This document shows positions 16,486-23,942 of a stretch of DNA of 37,641 nucleotides, in pieces (positions within the stretch are counted from its first letter, which is position 1; every line of letters starts with the position of its first letter). A program made the translations under genes and the position numbers. The notes beneath the pieces were generated by a model, which was given only the letters and a program-made list of their open reading frames with translations, was not told where the DNA came from and searched no databases. The DNA lies in assembly GCA_020161725.1 (NCBI GenBank), contig JAIUOG010000011.1, positions 1 to 37,641 of the forward strand, given 5' to 3'. Source of the DNA: Pseudomonadota bacterium. Its GTDB lineage: Bacteria > Pseudomonadota > Gammaproteobacteria > Legionellales > Legionellaceae.

Positions 16486-17427
16486 CTATTCAATACAACA
16501 GGCAATTGGTTTTGTATCAGAATAAGGCATTTTAGGTAAGTATTCATTGGTATAACAAGCTGTTATATCAAATCCTTCTTCAATCACCTTTAAATGCCTA
16601 CAATAACGACCAACCTTATGCCAGTCTCGCTCTACATTAAGCAGAGTGCGTGAGAAAAAGGGTAGAGTATGAATAAAAATAGAATGATATAAAGGGGTAC
16701 GTAAGTTTGGCTTATTCTGGCAAAGAATTTCATAAGCGTCTTCTGGGTATCCAGTCGTGAAAGCCGCTCCTCTTTGCGTTGCTAGTAAAAAACTTTTAAC
16801 TAATTCACTATTTTTTAAGGTTTTTTCTGGAACTATAAATTGAATAGAACAAAAGCAACAACAACCTAAACACGCTAGTTGGTCAATCGGTAAAAAGATA
16901 GTTTCCCCTTGCCAATGTTCAAGCTCAATACGTTGAAAATTAATGAAGCCAATACCGGTGTCAATTTTATCTCGGCATATGGCATCGACAAGGTTCATAC
17001 CCATACGCACAGTCTGATAACTATCCTTTTCTATGCCTGCTAAATTCGCTAAATCATCAATAATTTTCTTACCAAATTCACCGATGTATCCCACCCTTTT
17101 ACCAACAATATCTTGGAAAGTTTGGATACCACTACTTTTTAAAGCAATCAATCCGGTGGGTGGCTCATCAAGTAAGGTACCTACCGATTTTAGAGGATAG
17201 CCTTTTGCGCGAGCGGCAGTAGTATGAATCATTGCTTTTACACCAAAATCAACCTGACCTAAACCGACTATTTCAGTCACATCACTGGGATCACTTGGCT
17301 CTAAAATGGCTAATTTAATTCCGACTTGTTCGTAATAGCCTAAAGAATACGCGACAAAAATGGGGGCATGGTAAGGATTAGCATACCAATTTAATAATAA
17401 GGTGGTTCGAGTAGATAAATGAGACAT
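16486..17427 (-). CDS. thi5: Thi5-type HMP-phosphate synthase (single-turnover)
   Basis: About 313 residues. The ATG at 17427 has AGGAG eight bases upstream (17440-17436); the ATG two codons earlier is only two bases from it. The protein belongs to the NMT1/THI5 family, which makes the HMP pyrimidine of thiamine from pyridoxal phosphate and its own active-site histidine, with iron. The hallmarks are exact: GVKAMIH has Lys64 and His68 (yeast K62 and H66, PLP anchor and nitrogen donor) and CCCFC stands at 189-193. Ordinary periplasmic NMT1-like binding proteins lack CCCFC, and there is no signal peptide. A TPP riboswitch precedes it. PdxH, which supplies PLP, is encoded just upstream. Confidence 0.92.
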   Translation of the reverse strand: MSHLSTRTTLLLNWYANPYHAPIFVAYSLGYYEQVGIKLAILEPSDPSDVTEIVGLGQVDFGVKAMIHTTAARAKGYPLKSVGTLLDEPPTGLIALKSSGIQTFQDIVGKRVGYIGEFGKKIIDDLANLAGIEKDSYQTVRMGMNLVDAICRDKIDTGIGFINFQRIELEHWQGETIFLPIDQLACLGCCCFCSIQFIVPEKTLKNSELVKSFLLATQRGAAFTTGYPEDAYEILCQNKPNLRTPLYHSIFIHTLPFFSRTLLNVERDWHKVGRYCRHLKVIEEGFDITACYTNEYLPKMPYSDTKPIACCIE

Positions 17428-17540
17428 TGCCATAACTCCTGTTAGTTAAAAAAACAAAAGATGGCATCGAGGATCATGGGTTTAAGACATGATACAAGAA
17501 TTGAATTTTAGATTAGAAAATGAATCTATAAACTCATGTC

Positions 17541-17613
17541 GGCGTTCTTACGCTAGTATTAACTAGATCAAGTTCAACGGGTAATTCTCAGCCAAAGGCA
17601 CCCCGCGCCATCG
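17541..17613 (-). ncRNA. TPP riboswitch (THI box)
   Basis: On the minus strand the conserved aptamer pieces follow in order: GCGGGGTGCC near 17607, GGCTGAGAATTACCC near 17585, GTTGAACTTGATCTAGTTAA near 17570 and TACTAGCGTAAG near 17552, closing with AGAACGCC. This is the canonical TPP-binding element. It lies about 110 bases before the Thi5 start. The stretch between holds a possible switch pairing (GACATGA with TCATGTC) and a T-rich run (TTTTGTTTTTTT) just before the ribosome-binding site, so either attenuation or translational control is possible. Confidence 0.93.
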
Positions 17614-17621
17614 TGTAAAGC

Positions 17622-17650
17622 AATATAATTATTTCAAGATTCGCTGTCAA
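17622..17650 (-). promoter_or_regulatory. Predicted promoter of the TPP riboswitch-thi5 transcript
   Basis: On the minus strand a perfect TTGACA (17650-17645) and a TATATT (17627-17622) are separated by 17 bases, placing the start just ahead of the riboswitch. This makes thi5 and the BASS gene a unit separate from pdxH upstream. Confidence 0.65.
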
Positions 17651-17669
17651 TAAAGCAACTTGTGACTTT

Positions 17670-18248
17670 CTAAGGAGAAAGTATTTGTTTAACAAAATCA
17701 TTATCTTGCCTCTGATATTTCCAAACATCTGAGAGCTCATCTAAGCGATAGCTATAAAAAATAAAACACGCTGGTTTTATGGCAATACCGCAATAATCAG
17801 GTGAACAAGGTAAGGGGTCATTATTAGATAATTTATCCATAGCCAAACGTTTCTCTTCCAAGATATTTTTATTTTCAATAACTAGACCTGAAGTAGGAGC
17901 ATAACTACAAAAACGAACTTGCGCCCATTGAGGGTAATTTTGCCAGTATTCGTTATTTTCGCTTTCAGATAGAAAATGGGCCTGCCCTTCAACGATTACT
18001 TCTCTTGCATAGCGCTCTAACCAAAAAGTTAAGCTGACTTTGTTATTGTTTTTAATTTCTGCCACTTTGCGAGTTATTTGTTGAGTAAAAAATAAGATTC
18101 TATCTTCATTAATTTCCTTAATGGCGACCACTCTGCCATGCGGTGCCCCGTTTAGGCCTTGAGATGCTAAGACCGCATGTTGAGCAAGGGATGCCCCTAC
18201 TGCCTTTTCTTCCTCAATCCACTGCGTTAATAATTGTATAGGAGTCAT
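17670..18248 (-). CDS. pdxH: Pyridoxamine/pyridoxine 5'-phosphate oxidase
   Basis: A 192-residue FMN-dependent oxidase of the PdxH family, which oxidises PNP or PMP to pyridoxal 5'-phosphate. Visible family segments are NGAPHGRVVAIKEI (33-46), ILFFTQQITRKVAEIKNNNK (FMN-binding), FWLERYAREVIVEGQAHFLS and YRLDELSDVWKYQRQDNDF near the end. It is shorter than E. coli PdxH (218 aa) and the usual C-terminal RLxP ending is missing (here VKQILSP), so substrate specificity may differ. It overlaps the acetyltransferase gene by four bases. Its product PLP is the substrate consumed by Thi5 next door. Confidence 0.85.
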   Translation of the reverse strand: MTPIQLLTQWIEEEKAVGASLAQHAVLASQGLNGAPHGRVVAIKEINEDRILFFTQQITRKVAEIKNNNKVSLTFWLERYAREVIVEGQAHFLSESENNEYWQNYPQWAQVRFCSYAPTSGLVIENKNILEEKRLAMDKLSNNDPLPCSPDYCGIAIKPACFIFYSYRLDELSDVWKYQRQDNDFVKQILSP

Positions 18249-18868
18249 GGCAATAAACCTTCTAAGGCGATTATGTCGCCTTTCATAATGGGAAGAACAT
18301 ACTCTTTAATTTGCTCAATAGGCCAATTCCACCATTGTAATTTCAAAAGAAAATCAATCGTTTCCTCATCAAAGCGTTTACGAATGACAGAAGCAGGATT
18401 ACCACCGACAATTTCATAAGGCGCTACATCTTTAGAGACTACAGCGCCAGTTGCTATAATAGCGCCATCACCAATATTTACACCGGGCATAATCGTAGCC
18501 CCATAACCTATCCACACATCATTACCAATCTGGGTATCTTTTTTACGATTAGGCTTAAAAGGAACTTCAGGCCAATAAGTTTGAAAAATCACAAAGGGAA
18601 AGGAAGAAAAGCCATTTAAATCGTGATTTCCCCCGTTCATTATAAATTTTACAGCCGTCGCTATTTGGCAAAAATTACCAATAATGAGCTTATCACCAAT
18701 AAAATCAAAATGATAAAGTACGTTTTTTTCAAAGTTATGAATATCTACAGGATCGTCATAGTAGGTATAATCACCGACAATAATATTGGGATTTTTAATT
18801 ATAGATTTCAAAAAAGCAGTTCTTTTAGACCCTGGTACAGGGTATAAATCATGCGGATTAGGATGCAT
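18245..18868 (-). CDS. Vat/CatB-type xenobiotic O-acetyltransferase
   Basis: A 207-residue left-handed beta-helix acetyltransferase. Hexapeptide repeats run from IIVGDYTYY through IGNDVWIGYGATIMPGVNIGDGAIIATGAVVSKDV, and the catalytic loop FIMNGGNHDLNG (about 75-86) holds the general-base His. The tail VGGNPASVIRKRF is typical. Family members acetylate streptogramin A or chloramphenicol with acetyl-CoA; chromosomal ones often have unknown substrates, so resistance should not be assumed. Length fits the family (about 210). Its stop overlaps the start of pdxH by four bases. It faces a WYL regulator gene across about 208 bases with no recognisable element. Confidence 0.88.
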   Translation of the reverse strand: MHPNPHDLYPVPGSKRTAFLKSIIKNPNIIVGDYTYYDDPVDIHNFEKNVLYHFDFIGDKLIIGNFCQIATAVKFIMNGGNHDLNGFSSFPFVIFQTYWPEVPFKPNRKKDTQIGNDVWIGYGATIMPGVNIGDGAIIATGAVVSKDVAPYEIVGGNPASVIRKRFDEETIDFLLKLQWWNWPIEQIKEYVLPIMKGDIIALEGLLP

Positions 18869-19076
18869 CCTTGTTTATTCCTTAGTTCGCCAATTCAAGT
18901 TTGGTAAATGATAACAGATTTTCTCTGAACCTCCTGGATCAGCAGATTGGCTTATATACATATTCATTACTCCTTCCCGTTGGACCTGCTTATATTGCAT
19001 ATATCACTCAAAATTAGCAATAACCCTTTTTTTGAGGCATACTGCCAAAATATGTCATCATGTTATTTGAAATACT

Positions 19077-19775
19077 GTGTCTAGAACCGAGCGATTATTT
19101 GATCTTATTCAGATCTTAAGACGTCACCGCTATCCTATAAGTGGTAAACAATTAGCTGAAAAATTAGAGATAAGTTTACGCACTCTTTATCGAGATATTG
19201 CTACTTTGCAGGCTCAAGGAGCTTCTATTGAAGGCGAACCAGGAGTTGGCTATTTATTGCGTCCCGGTTTTATGCTGCCTCCACTGATGTTTTCCGAGGA
19301 AGAAATTGAAGCTTTAGTGCTGGGTTCCCGTTGGGTTTCTCGTAAGGCGGATAAAAAATTAAGTCAGGCAGCAAGCAATGTTTTGGCAAAAATAGGCGCT
19401 GTTTTACCTACTGATCTCCGTCTTCAACTTGAAGATTCAGGCCTATTAATTGGCCCTGCTAAAAGGGTAATTGAAAGGGATGATGCTAAAGAGGCCCAAA
19501 TTCGTCATGCTATTCGCAAAGAATACAAACTGAAAATGACTTATATTGATGTTAAAAATGATAAATCTGAACGTATTATCTGGCCAATAGCCCTTGGTTT
19601 TTTTGAAGAAACGCATGTTATCGTTGCCTGGTGTGAGCTTCGCTCTGATTTTCGTCATTTTAGAACTGATAGAATTAATGAACTAGAAAGCTTAAACATC
19701 AAATACCCTCAACAACGCCAAACCCTAGTCAAAAAATGGCGCGAAATTCATAATGTACCTCCCCCACACTACTGA
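19077..19775 (+). CDS. HTH-WYL transcriptional regulator (YafY type)
   Basis: A 232-residue regulator starting at a GTG; no strong ribosome-binding site is visible. Residues 1-60 are a winged helix-turn-helix of the HTH_11 type (GKQLAEKLEISLRTLYRDIA). From about 130 a WYL domain follows, with YKLKMTYIDVKNDKSERIIW, IVAWCELRSDFRHFRTDRI and closing LVKKW, a layout common in YafY-like regulators that sense small ligands or nucleic acid. A hairpin overlaps its stop and lies ahead of the VOC and GyrI-like genes, which it may control. Confidence 0.9.
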   Translation: MSRTERLFDLIQILRRHRYPISGKQLAEKLEISLRTLYRDIATLQAQGASIEGEPGVGYLLRPGFMLPPLMFSEEEIEALVLGSRWVSRKADKKLSQAASNVLAKIGAVLPTDLRLQLEDSGLLIGPAKRVIERDDAKEAQIRHAIRKEYKLKMTYIDVKNDKSERIIWPIALGFFEETHVIVAWCELRSDFRHFRTDRINELESLNIKYPQQRQTLVKKWREIHNVPPPHY

Positions 19776-19796
19776 CAAAAACTGTCAGTAGTTTTC
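19768..19796 (+). terminator. Hairpin overlapping the WYL gene stop
   Basis: A perfect 10-bp stem (ACTACTGACA at 19768-19777 and its complement at 19783-19792) with a five-base loop, followed by TTTCTCT. The WYL stop codon TGA (19773-19775) lies inside the stem. It could be a rho-independent terminator or an operator. Confidence 0.55.
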
Positions 19797-19842
19797 TCTA
19801 AACTAAGTTCGAACATAACCATTCTATTTTAGGAGAAACACC

Positions 19843-20211
19843 ATGTTTGAACCAAGTACGCTTGTTCTTTATGTAGAAAATACAGGCTTATCCAGCCAAT
19901 TTTATGAAAATTTGTTAGGCTTAAAACCAAGAGAAGACTCTCCTAGTTTCCACGCTTTTTTATTATCAAAGGGAATCGTTTTAGGTTTAAAAGAAACAAA
20001 CACGGTTGAACCACCCGTTGAAGAGAAAGGAATGAGTGAATTAGCATTTACAGTTGAAAGTAAAGAAAGGGTAGATGCTTTATTTAAAGAATGGCAAGCA
20101 AAAGGCATTAAAATGATATTAAATCCCTCTGAGTTAACTTATGGATATGGTTTTGTAGCTCTTGATCTAGATGGGCATCGCTTAAGAGTCGTTTCACTTA
20201 AAAAATCATAG
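19843..20211 (+). CDS. VOC-family (glyoxalase/dioxygenase fold) protein
   Basis: A 122-residue protein with the paired beta-alpha-beta-beta-beta modules of the vicinal oxygen chelate fold: STLVLYVENTGLSSQFYENL at the start, GMSELAFTVESKERVDALFK in the middle and GYGFVALDLDGHRLRVVSL at the end. These folds serve glyoxalases, dioxygenases and drug-binding proteins. Possible metal ligands are not complete, so a binding role is as likely as catalysis. AGGAG lies eight or nine bases upstream of the ATG. It is followed by a GyrI-like gene after ten bases. Confidence 0.85.
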   Translation: MFEPSTLVLYVENTGLSSQFYENLLGLKPREDSPSFHAFLLSKGIVLGLKETNTVEPPVEEKGMSELAFTVESKERVDALFKEWQAKGIKMILNPSELTYGYGFVALDLDGHRLRVVSLKKS

Positions 20212-20221
20212 GAAAAATACA

Positions 20222-20665
20222 ATGTCATCTTTAAAACCTAAGCTACAACAAATAGAAAGCTTTATCGTCAAAGGCATAAGTACTAGAACTAAAAATTCAG
20301 ATGAATTTAATGAAGCGACTTCTAAATTACCTAAACTATGGCAACAATTTTATAGTGAAGGCTTTGATACTAATCAAGAGATATATGGTGTTTATTCAAA
20401 TTATGAATCCGATACGAATGGTCTTTATACGGTTACTGTAGGTACTATCGCAGATAATAAAGAAGTTAATTCCGTTGTTATTCAAGCTGGAAACTATCTT
20501 GTTTTTGAGGCAACAGGCCCAATGCCTCTTACTGTCATCGAAACTTGGCAATATATTTGGAATTATTTTGCTACAGATTCAGTGTATCAACGCCATTTTA
20601 TTAGTGATTTTGAAGCCTATACTGGCCCCAATAATGTGGCGATTTATATTGGTGTTAAACAATAA
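20222..20665 (+). CDS. GyrI-like/AraC effector-binding domain protein
   Basis: A 147-residue stand-alone effector-binding domain. The family pattern is visible: FIVKGISTRTKNSDEFNEAT, then LWQQFYSEG, YGVYSNYESDTNGLYTVTVG and the conserved close GNYLVFEATGPMP followed by WQYIWNYF. These domains (as in GyrI and the C-terminus of Rob) bind hydrophobic or cationic small molecules; some are hydrolases. It is directly downstream of a VOC gene and near a WYL regulator, suggesting a small-molecule sensing or detoxification set. Ligand unknown. Confidence 0.85.
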   Translation: MSSLKPKLQQIESFIVKGISTRTKNSDEFNEATSKLPKLWQQFYSEGFDTNQEIYGVYSNYESDTNGLYTVTVGTIADNKEVNSVVIQAGNYLVFEATGPMPLTVIETWQYIWNYFATDSVYQRHFISDFEAYTGPNNVAIYIGVKQ

Positions 20666-20769
20666 AAAAATATTATAGCAATAGCGTTTTTTTTATTTCG
20701 CAAATAAACTCCCTGTAATACAATATTTGGACAATAGGATGCCATTCGGCCTTACATGGGAGTTTTATT

Positions 20770-21612
20770 ATGTTTACAAAAGCCCTATTAGCTGCAACTT
20801 ATAAAGATGGAAACCCTTCTAGGGGGATGACAGATGCACATATGAAAGCAGAACATCATCGATTCAAAAAAGAAGGGCTTTTTAAGGAAACAATCATTTC
20901 TCAAGAACTCTATGTGGCAAGATTAGTCCAACAATTTGTAATTATTAAAGAAATTGAGGCTCAATTAAAAAGCTTACCTCCAAATTCAAAAAATGAAATC
21001 GATTCTTTTTTTGCCCTAAGCTATATAAATGAGCTATGGCGCACGTCAGGCATGGAACAAGATTTAAAATTATTAGATGAAAAAAATAGCTCTTTGGATA
21101 AGCAACAAATAATGCCTTCGACTCAAAACTATCTTGCCAACATAAAAAAATTAACCCCAAAAGCGTTGTTGGCTCATTTTTTAATGCATGTCGCAGGTTT
21201 TATGCATGGCGGAGTTACTCTTCAAAATAAGTATCTTGAACCAAGTAATCAATTAACAAAACTGTATGAATCGGGCGCTTATGAAATACCAGCAAATCAA
21301 TATGATTTCTCTGCTGCTATCAAAAAATTACCCGAAATTGGAGGCAATCAAAATTTATTTCGCAGCATGATGACAGAAGTAGATAAGATTAGTCTTGATG
21401 TGCATGAATATGACGACGTTGCTAAGCAATGCAATGAGATCTTTGAAACGATGACCGCTATCTATGATGACCTATGCGATAAATATCTACCTCAGCCTAA
21501 AGTAAATTTAGCGATTGTCATTTTAGCAACCTTTTTAATTACCCTTGCATTACTGCTAAAGCAAATGTCTAATTCAAAGGATTTTCATACTGGCTCTAAC
21601 CCGTACATATAA
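20770..21612 (+). CDS. Heme oxygenase-like protein with C-terminal membrane anchor
   Basis: A 280-residue protein with GGGAG seven bases before the ATG. Residues 22-32 (DAHMKAEHHRF) match the start of heme oxygenases, where H-x-x-A-E-x-x-x-F carries the proximal heme ligand; His24 would correspond to His25 of human HO-1. The distal-helix motif is recognisable in LLAHFLMHVAGFMHGG (133-148), matching AHxYxxxLGxLxGG. A single hydrophobic segment (about 248-266) near the C-terminus would anchor it in a membrane by its tail, as in eukaryotic HO-1; most bacterial HOs are soluble. No heme-uptake genes are near. The fold call is good; activity on heme is inferred. Confidence 0.7.
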   Translation: MFTKALLAATYKDGNPSRGMTDAHMKAEHHRFKKEGLFKETIISQELYVARLVQQFVIIKEIEAQLKSLPPNSKNEIDSFFALSYINELWRTSGMEQDLKLLDEKNSSLDKQQIMPSTQNYLANIKKLTPKALLAHFLMHVAGFMHGGVTLQNKYLEPSNQLTKLYESGAYEIPANQYDFSAAIKKLPEIGGNQNLFRSMMTEVDKISLDVHEYDDVAKQCNEIFETMTAIYDDLCDKYLPQPKVNLAIVILATFLITLALLLKQMSNSKDFHTGSNPYI

Positions 21613-21630
21613 TAAAGGACATTTTTGTAG

Positions 21631-21659
21631 CCTTGATGTAGCCTTAGGTGCAATCAAGG
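21631..21659. repeat. REP-like palindromic intergenic repeat, copy 2
   Basis: Outer arms CCTTGAT and ATCAAGG are identical to the copy at 3596-3624, and the 29-base length, the preceding GTAG and the following TTTA are kept. The centre differs (GTAGCCTTAGGTGCA), so the inner hairpin is weaker. It lies about 18 bases after the heme-oxygenase-like gene. Confidence 0.55.
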
Positions 21660-21779
21660 TTTAGCTTTCTACATTTAATCTTAATTATGCTTAGCTACAT
21701 TAAGGTTATAATCTCGCCTGTTATTTGGTTAAATTTTAATCTATATTTAATTCATATCTGCAAAAGATATTGATTTTCA

Positions 21780-22281
21780 TTCAAGGGTTGTTCGATGAAT
21801 TTCGGCTTAGAAAGACAAGGCCTTCCGCTATTGGTGCTTCGGCAGCAGCTGTAATTGGCTTAGTCGCTATTACACCCGGTTGCGGTTATGTTACCCCGAT
21901 GGCGTCTATTTTGATTGGAGCATCTGCTGCTATTGTGGGGCAATTAAGCTTAATTTATCTAAATCGTTTTAAAAAAGTGGATGATACAGCCGATGTTTTC
22001 GCCTGCCATGGTGTCGCTGGCGTCATTGGCTCGTTGCTGACAGGCATTTTTGCAAATCTGGTTATTAATCCTGCGGGACAAAATGGTTTACTGCATGGCA
22101 ATAGCTTACTTTAGTGCATCAAATAATGGCTGTTCTAGTTGCTGTCGGGTATATATTAGGCACGGCTTTAATTTTAATTTTTTTAAAGAAAATAATGACT
22201 ATACGACCCAGCCCTAGAGAAGAAATTCAAGGTATTGATCTAATTGAACACGGCGAAAAAGCCTATGCTCATTCCTATTAA
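21780..22281 (+). pseudogene. Remnant of an ammonium transporter (Amt) gene
   Basis: Only the last third of an Amt/MEP ammonium channel is left. One frame reads KTRPSAIGASAAAVIGLVAI, ITPGCGYVTPM and DVFACHGVAGVIGSLLTG (channel helices with the second conserved His, as in Amt DVFGVHGVGG), ending at a TAG at 22112-22114. The neighbouring frame then continues MAVLVAVGYILGTALILIFL and ends EEIQGIDLIEHGEKAYAHSY at a TAA at 22279-22281, the standard Amt tail. So the gene is truncated at its 5' end and frameshifted near 22110. No Amt sequence is seen upstream of 21780. Confidence 0.85.
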
Positions 22282-22289
22282 GGTGTTTA

Positions 22290-22307
22290 TTACTGCCATA
22301 GAGGTAA
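22290..22307. promoter_or_regulatory. HipB operator-like palindrome 1
   Basis: An 18-base site, TTACTGCCATAGAGGTAA, with imperfect inverted TTAC and GTAA ends. It is the most distal of three related sites ahead of hipB, 72 bases from the next. Confidence 0.5.
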
Positions 22308-22361
22308 TTTTTATTGTTTTTCTATTTTAAACGCCTTAAAAAACAAATAAAAAGCTTATTT

Positions 22362-22379
22362 TTACTGCCATGACGGTAA
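22362..22379. promoter_or_regulatory. HipB operator-like palindrome 2
   Basis: The site TTACTGCCATGACGGTAA shares 15 of 18 bases with site 1 and has near-perfect dyad symmetry. It is 71 bases from site 3. Confidence 0.6.
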
Positions 22380-22432
22380 AAAATGATAATTCATAGTAAA
22401 AATAATTAAGCACTACTTCAAATAACTTAATT

Positions 22433-22450
22433 TTACTGCTATAACAGTAA
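22433..22450. promoter_or_regulatory. HipB operator-like palindrome 3
   Basis: The site TTACTGCTATAACAGTAA has perfect six-base arms and lies 24 bases before the hipB start, where it would cover the promoter. Regulation by the HipB antitoxin is inferred from position, as in other hip operons. Confidence 0.65.
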
Positions 22451-22474
22451 TAATGTGATTAATTAATTATTGTT

Positions 22475-22702
22475 ATGGCCTCTCTCGATATTGCTAAAAT
22501 GGTTTATTTTTACCGTAAAGAAAGCGGTTTATCTCAACATGAATTAGCTAAGTTGGCTGGAGTTGGGAAAACGGTCATATTTGATATTGAGAAAGGCAAG
22601 CAAACGATACAATTAAATACCTTGTTAAAAGTGTTGGATATTTTAAATATAAAAATTAAATTTGAAACTCCCTTTGCACAACCGATGGATAGCCATTCAT
22701 GA
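22475..22702 (+). CDS. hipB: HipB-type antitoxin/repressor (HTH)
   Basis: A 75-residue protein that is essentially one XRE helix-turn-helix (ESGLSQHELAKLAGVGKTVI, then FDIEKGKQTIQLNTLLKVLD). It matches HipB, the DNA-binding member of the tripartite HipBST toxin-antitoxin systems. Its stop overlaps the hipS start by four bases (ATGA). Three palindromes upstream are candidate operators, implying autoregulation of the operon. Confidence 0.92.
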   Translation: MASLDIAKMVYFYRKESGLSQHELAKLAGVGKTVIFDIEKGKQTIQLNTLLKVLDILNIKIKFETPFAQPMDSHS

Positions 22703-23007
22703 AAAAGGCACGTGTATTAGTTCACAATATGGAAGCGGGTATCTTAGAAAGATTAGAGGGTGAAAAATACCAATTTAGATATCACCCTGAATATCAAGGC
22801 GAACCCGTTTCTCTCACAATGCCTTTAATCAATAAAACTTATGAATTTGAAAGCTTTCCTTCCTTTTTCGAAGGCTTATTGCCTGAAGGGATTATGCTTG
22901 AAGCCTTACTGCGAAAATATAAAATAGATAGAAATGATTATTTTGCTCAATTAATAAAAGTGGGACAAGATCTTGTTGGGGCGGTAACGATTGAGGAATT
23001 AGAATGA
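22699..23007 (+). CDS. hipS: HipS antitoxin (HipA N-terminal subdomain as a separate protein)
   Basis: A 102-residue protein that corresponds to the N-terminal subdomain 1 of HipA kinases (ARVLVHNMEAGILERLEG, FPSFFEGLLPEG, LVGAVTIEE). In HipBST systems this piece is encoded separately and, unlike in HipBA, is the part that neutralises the kinase. It overlaps hipB and hipT by four bases each, so expression is coupled. The gene order B-S-T matches the described E. coli O127 module. Confidence 0.92.
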   Translation: MKKARVLVHNMEAGILERLEGEKYQFRYHPEYQGEPVSLTMPLINKTYEFESFPSFFEGLLPEGIMLEALLRKYKIDRNDYFAQLIKVGQDLVGAVTIEELE

Positions 23008-23942
23008 AACATTGCCTCATTACTTACATGCCTATTAGTGAACAAGAAAATTATTCTAGCAAAGGCTTACAGCTACTTTCCCCGCAATTAAAAGAACTTA
23101 CACCGATAGATTTAAGTGCCAATGAACAACGCCAAGAAGCAATAGACCGTGTCGGGAAAATGTCTGTGCAGGGCGTACAAAAAAAACTAAGCGCACAATT
23201 AAAAGTTAAAACAGGCCACTTTGCAATTGTAGATCAAAATGGACATTATATTTTAAAACCACCAAGCGAAAACTATCCTGAATTACCACAAAACGAAGCG
23301 CTTACAATGTCTTTAGCTGAAATGGTGGGACTAGAAGTACCCGTACACGGGTTAGTCTATTCAAAAGACAAAAGTTTAACTTACTTTATTAAACGATTTG
23401 ATAGGAAAGGACATAATAAAAAATTAGCATTAGAGGATTTTGCTCAATTATCTGGCCGTGATCGCCATACAAAATATGATAGTTCAATGGAGCAGGTAAT
23501 TAATGTTATAAACCAATTTTGTACCTTTCCTAAAATTGAATTGGTTAAATTATTTAAATTAACTGTATTTAATTTTTTAATTGGTAACGAAGATATGCAT
23601 TTAAAAAATTTTTCCCTTATTACAAGAAATAAAAAAGTTACATTGTCACCTGCTTATGATTTACTTAACTCCACTATAGCTCAAAAAAATACCAAAGAAG
23701 AAATAGCGCTTCCTATAAGAGGCAGAAAAAATAACTTAACAAAACATGATTTTTTTGATTACTTTGCAAGCGAACGCTTAGAGTTGAATCAAAATATTAT
23801 TTTAGAAACTATTCAGCAATTCCAACAAGCGATTCCGAAGTGGAAAAAATTAATTAACATTAGTTTTCTATCCTTACCAATGCAGGAAAAATACCTCAAT
23901 TTATTGAAATTACGTGCTAAACGTTTAGGACTTGATAATTAA
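23004..23942 (+). CDS. hipT: HipT serine/threonine kinase toxin
   Basis: A 312-residue HipA-type kinase core. The Gly-rich loop reads MSVQGVQKK (53-61) with Ser54 at the autophosphorylation position of HipA Ser150; E. coli HipT has SIS where this one has SVQ. The catalytic segment is GNEDMHLKNFSL (Asp197, Asn202) and the metal-binding AYDL holds Asp219. HipT phosphorylates tryptophanyl-tRNA synthetase in E. coli, and HipT of Legionella has been studied structurally; the target here is inferred. All catalytic residues are present, so the toxin should be active. Its 3' end overlaps the convergent acyltransferase gene by four bases. Confidence 0.92.
   Translation: MKHCLITYMPISEQENYSSKGLQLLSPQLKELTPIDLSANEQRQEAIDRVGKMSVQGVQKKLSAQLKVKTGHFAIVDQNGHYILKPPSENYPELPQNEALTMSLAEMVGLEVPVHGLVYSKDKSLTYFIKRFDRKGHNKKLALEDFAQLSGRDRHTKYDSSMEQVINVINQFCTFPKIELVKLFKLTVFNFLIGNEDMHLKNFSLITRNKKVTLSPAYDLLNSTIAQKNTKEEIALPIRGRKNNLTKHDFFDYFASERLELNQNIILETIQQFQQAIPKWKKLINISFLSLPMQEKYLNLLKLRAKRLGLDN

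Noticed and set aside
16486..17427. Periplasmic ABC binding protein of the NMT1/TauA type
   Set aside because: There is no signal peptide, and the CCCFC motif and Lys/His pair of true Thi5 enzymes are present.
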